Assembly: GCA_029834535.1 (NCBI GenBank)
Contig: JAQMWT010000051.1
Span: 1 to 64,000, forward strand
From: Chrysophaeum taylorii
Lineage: Eukaryota; Sar; Pelagophyceae; Pelagomonadales; Pelagomonadaceae
Reading direction: 5' to 3'
DNA length: 64,000 bases
In this document: positions 62,406 through 64,000 of the stretch, in pieces
Layout of the letters: every line of letters begins with the position of its first letter
Position numbering within the stretch: the first letter of the stretch is position 1
Position numbers and translations under genes: made by a program
The notes under the pieces: model-generated
Told to the model about the DNA's origin: nothing
The model's database searches: none
What the model saw: the letters and a program-made list of their open reading frames with translations, nothing else

Positions 62406-63995
62406 TTAGGACTTGGACTTGGTGGAGCTGAGAGTCGACTTGACGCTTTTGAACAGAGCATTACGAAACACAGGTACGACAGACAGTGTGTTAAGGCTAT
62501 CTGAGGTGGTGGACATCGTTACTGGTTCGAGAGTATCGGTATCGTCTTCGTCCGCTTCTGCTGTCCGGTGGTGAACACCAATAGCAGAATGGTGTGGTAC
62601 CATACGAAACGTGAGTGCAAGTAAAGCATTCAGTAGGGATGGCACTAGTGAGTCAAGTTTTAGGGTGTCCAGTTGGTTTTCCAAAAAGTTGGACTCAGCG
62701 AACGGATCCGAGAGGATAGAAGGGTCTTCCGATTCACATGCGAAGGGAATGCTTTGAATACACGAGAGCAAACTATCACGCAGACGACGGAGGTGATCGT
62801 CCGGGGAGAAATGGTTGGCGGCATATTGGTCATGAGCTGTTGGCGTTAAGCGAGACAGTAGCTCTGTGATCTTGAACAGTGTTACAAGCAACACGTGTGC
62901 ATTGGCTGTAGGAGGAAAGAGCCGGTTTTCCAGGGAGGTAATAGAAGCAATGGCAGCCTGCAGATCTGTGCGCAGAGATAGATTCTCAGCGCTGAGGGTG
63001 TTGACCTTGCGAGTATTTAGGCGAAGAGTTTCCTGGAGTTGCTCGACTTGTTGACGCAAGGCATCGACATCATCAGGCGAGGCAGAAGGAGCAGGGTGTG
63101 TCGATGGCGAAGATATTTCCAGAGTAGGTTCTGATGTGGAGAGTGAGTAGTTTAACGACGTTTCGGTCAACACATGTTGTGCAAGTAGGGGGTATTTCGC
63201 GTTTAGAAAGTGCAGAAAGTCTTGATGTTCTGCCGGAGTATAAATGTGGCCGAACATTACATCCAGGAGTGATGGCGGCTTTGGATCATCTGAGGATGAT
63301 ACGTAGTCGTCAAGATGTTGTGCCCACGATTGGGCAACAGTATTAATCACGTGGTGGTATTTGGAGGGCTTAAACATAGCCTGGGCTTGACGAGCCTGTG
63401 TTCGAACAAGAGTTACAAGAAAGTTAAGATGCTCAAGGTGCATCTGAGTAATAAGCCGAAGATCCAGTGCGAATGGCAGTTGAGTGGTGGAGTCTGTGGC
63501 TGCATCGGGTACCGATAGGACTAAATGAGCAAGTGACGGATGTTGCGTTAGAGTGCTAGTCAAAAGAGTATGTAGCTCCTTTGGCAAATGATAGGTGCGT
63601 ATGATGGTTGCGCGTATATGACCAGCTGAGCACCCATCACAGGAGGATTGGAAGGAAGTAGCATTGCGGGCACATACGATAGGTTGTATAGGCACCTGAT
63701 CGGTGTTGTGACAAGCGCAGCAAATGTTCATAGTGATAGTTGAGATGGGGATGTGACCATTCTTCTTATGGTCATCCTTGTTGAGGTGACTCAGCACTTC
63801 AGTGGGGAGTTCACGAGGTGCTTGTGACTTCGAATTATATGTGGTAGAGGCAAGGAAGGTAGGTTGTCCCAAATTGTTGAGGCATTGCGTACAGTAGGAT
63901 GACAGAATGAAACGTTCACGTTTGGGGCCTCTGTAGCAGCCAATAGAAGCAATAGCAGGAGCAGCTTCCCAAAGTATAGTAATGGGTAAGCGCAT
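62406..63995 (-). CDS. Divergent intact ORF3-family protein, possibly partial
   Basis: 529 open codons reaching nearly to the window edge, so the true start may lie outside. It aligns with ORF3 of copia I/II by landmarks: CTQC for CTKC, CCACHN for CALCDR, SCDGCSAGHIRATIIR for SCFNDPAAHTRAIILR, TQLPF for LLQLPF, then a helical middle, a coiled coil (LRQQVEQLQETLRLNTRKVN) and an acidic C-terminus. About five Cys/His pairs (SYCTQC, ICCACH, SSCDGC) suggest a zinc module. It is followed by a PPT and LTR in the same strand, so it is the last gene of a copia-type element. Unlike units I/II it is uninterrupted. Function unknown. Confidence 0.75.
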   Translation of the reverse strand: MRLPITILWEAAPAIASIGCYRGPKRERFILSSYCTQCLNNLGQPTFLASTTYNSKSQAPRELPTEVLSHLNKDDHKKNGHIPISTITMNICCACHNTDQVPIQPIVCARNATSFQSSCDGCSAGHIRATIIRTYHLPKELHTLLTSTLTQHPSLAHLVLSVPDAATDSTTQLPFALDLRLITQMHLEHLNFLVTLVRTQARQAQAMFKPSKYHHVINTVAQSWAQHLDDYVSSSDDPKPPSLLDVMFGHIYTPAEHQDFLHFLNAKYPLLAQHVLTETSLNYSLSTSEPTLEISSPSTHPAPSASPDDVDALRQQVEQLQETLRLNTRKVNTLSAENLSLRTDLQAAIASITSLENRLFPPTANAHVLLVTLFKITELLSRLTPTAHDQYAANHFSPDDHLRRLRDSLLSCIQSIPFACESEDPSILSDPFAESNFLENQLDTLKLDSLVPSLLNALLALTFRMVPHHSAIGVHHRTAEADEDDTDTLEPVTMSTTSDSLNTLSVVPVFRNALFKSVKSTLSSTKSKS

Positions 63996-64000
63996 GGATA

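Noticed and set aside
1-64000. tRNA, rRNA or bacterial operon structure
   Set aside because: No cloverleaf or rRNA core sequences were seen, and the gene content (LTR elements, Helitrons, MULE, sphingolipid enzyme) is eukaryotic.

Overview
The window looks like nuclear DNA of a eukaryote, most likely an alga. A compact, intronless red-algal-type genome is my guess, but nothing here proves the lineage. It is dominated by nested and mostly decayed transposable elements: Ty3/gypsy, three Ty1/copia units, Helitron fragments, a Mutator-like (MULE) element, a LINE-like element and several short repeats. I saw no rRNA, tRNA or CRISPR array. Only one ordinary cellular gene is clear, a sphingomyelin-synthase-type membrane enzyme at 58323-59531 (-). 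A P-loop protein resembling the RHS/Crinkler class at 13945-15660 (-) may also be real.

Layout. 1-2960 (-): a broken gag-like reading frame. 3754-11457: a small coiled-coil ORF (-) split by a full-length gypsy element (3918-10975, two 356-bp LTRs, AGCGT target duplication). 11778-13944: tandem Helitron fragments carrying the C-terminus of the Pif1-type helicase. 13945-16675 (-): the P-loop gene and a coiled-coil ORF. 16918-18365: a 5' fragment of the copia family described next. 18760-21650: remains of a second copia type and of a LINE-like element. 21661-22637: another Helitron fragment. 22741-47048: two copies of one copia family in tandem (I and II), sharing the LTR between them. 47049-50958: a more conventional copia (III) lacking its 5' end. 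51737-57023: a MULE with arrays of short repeats at both ends. 58323-59531: the lipid enzyme. 59604-61890: a second element bounded by a different short repeat. 61920-64000 (-): the 3' end of a distant relative of copia I/II.

The most striking system is the copia I/II family. Its order is Gag, protease, cytosine-C5 DNA methyltransferase, integrase, RT-RNase H, then an extra 3' ORF (ORF3) of unknown function. The methyltransferase has recognisable motifs I, IV (PC), VI (E), VIII (QxRxR), IX and X. In copy II its C-terminus is in one continuous frame with the integrase zinc-binding region. The family appears to be primed by the anticodon arm of initiator tRNA-Met, as in Drosophila copia and yeast Ty5. 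A divergent, uninterrupted ORF3 relative lies at the right edge beside a related LTR, so ORF3 defines a family of its own.

Most coding regions are broken by frameshifts, short tandem duplications or younger insertions, so the region looks like an old heterochromatic insertion nest. Positions marked as fragments are approximate where no exact junction could be seen. Several predicted reading frames open at TTG rather than ATG, and this is noted where it matters.
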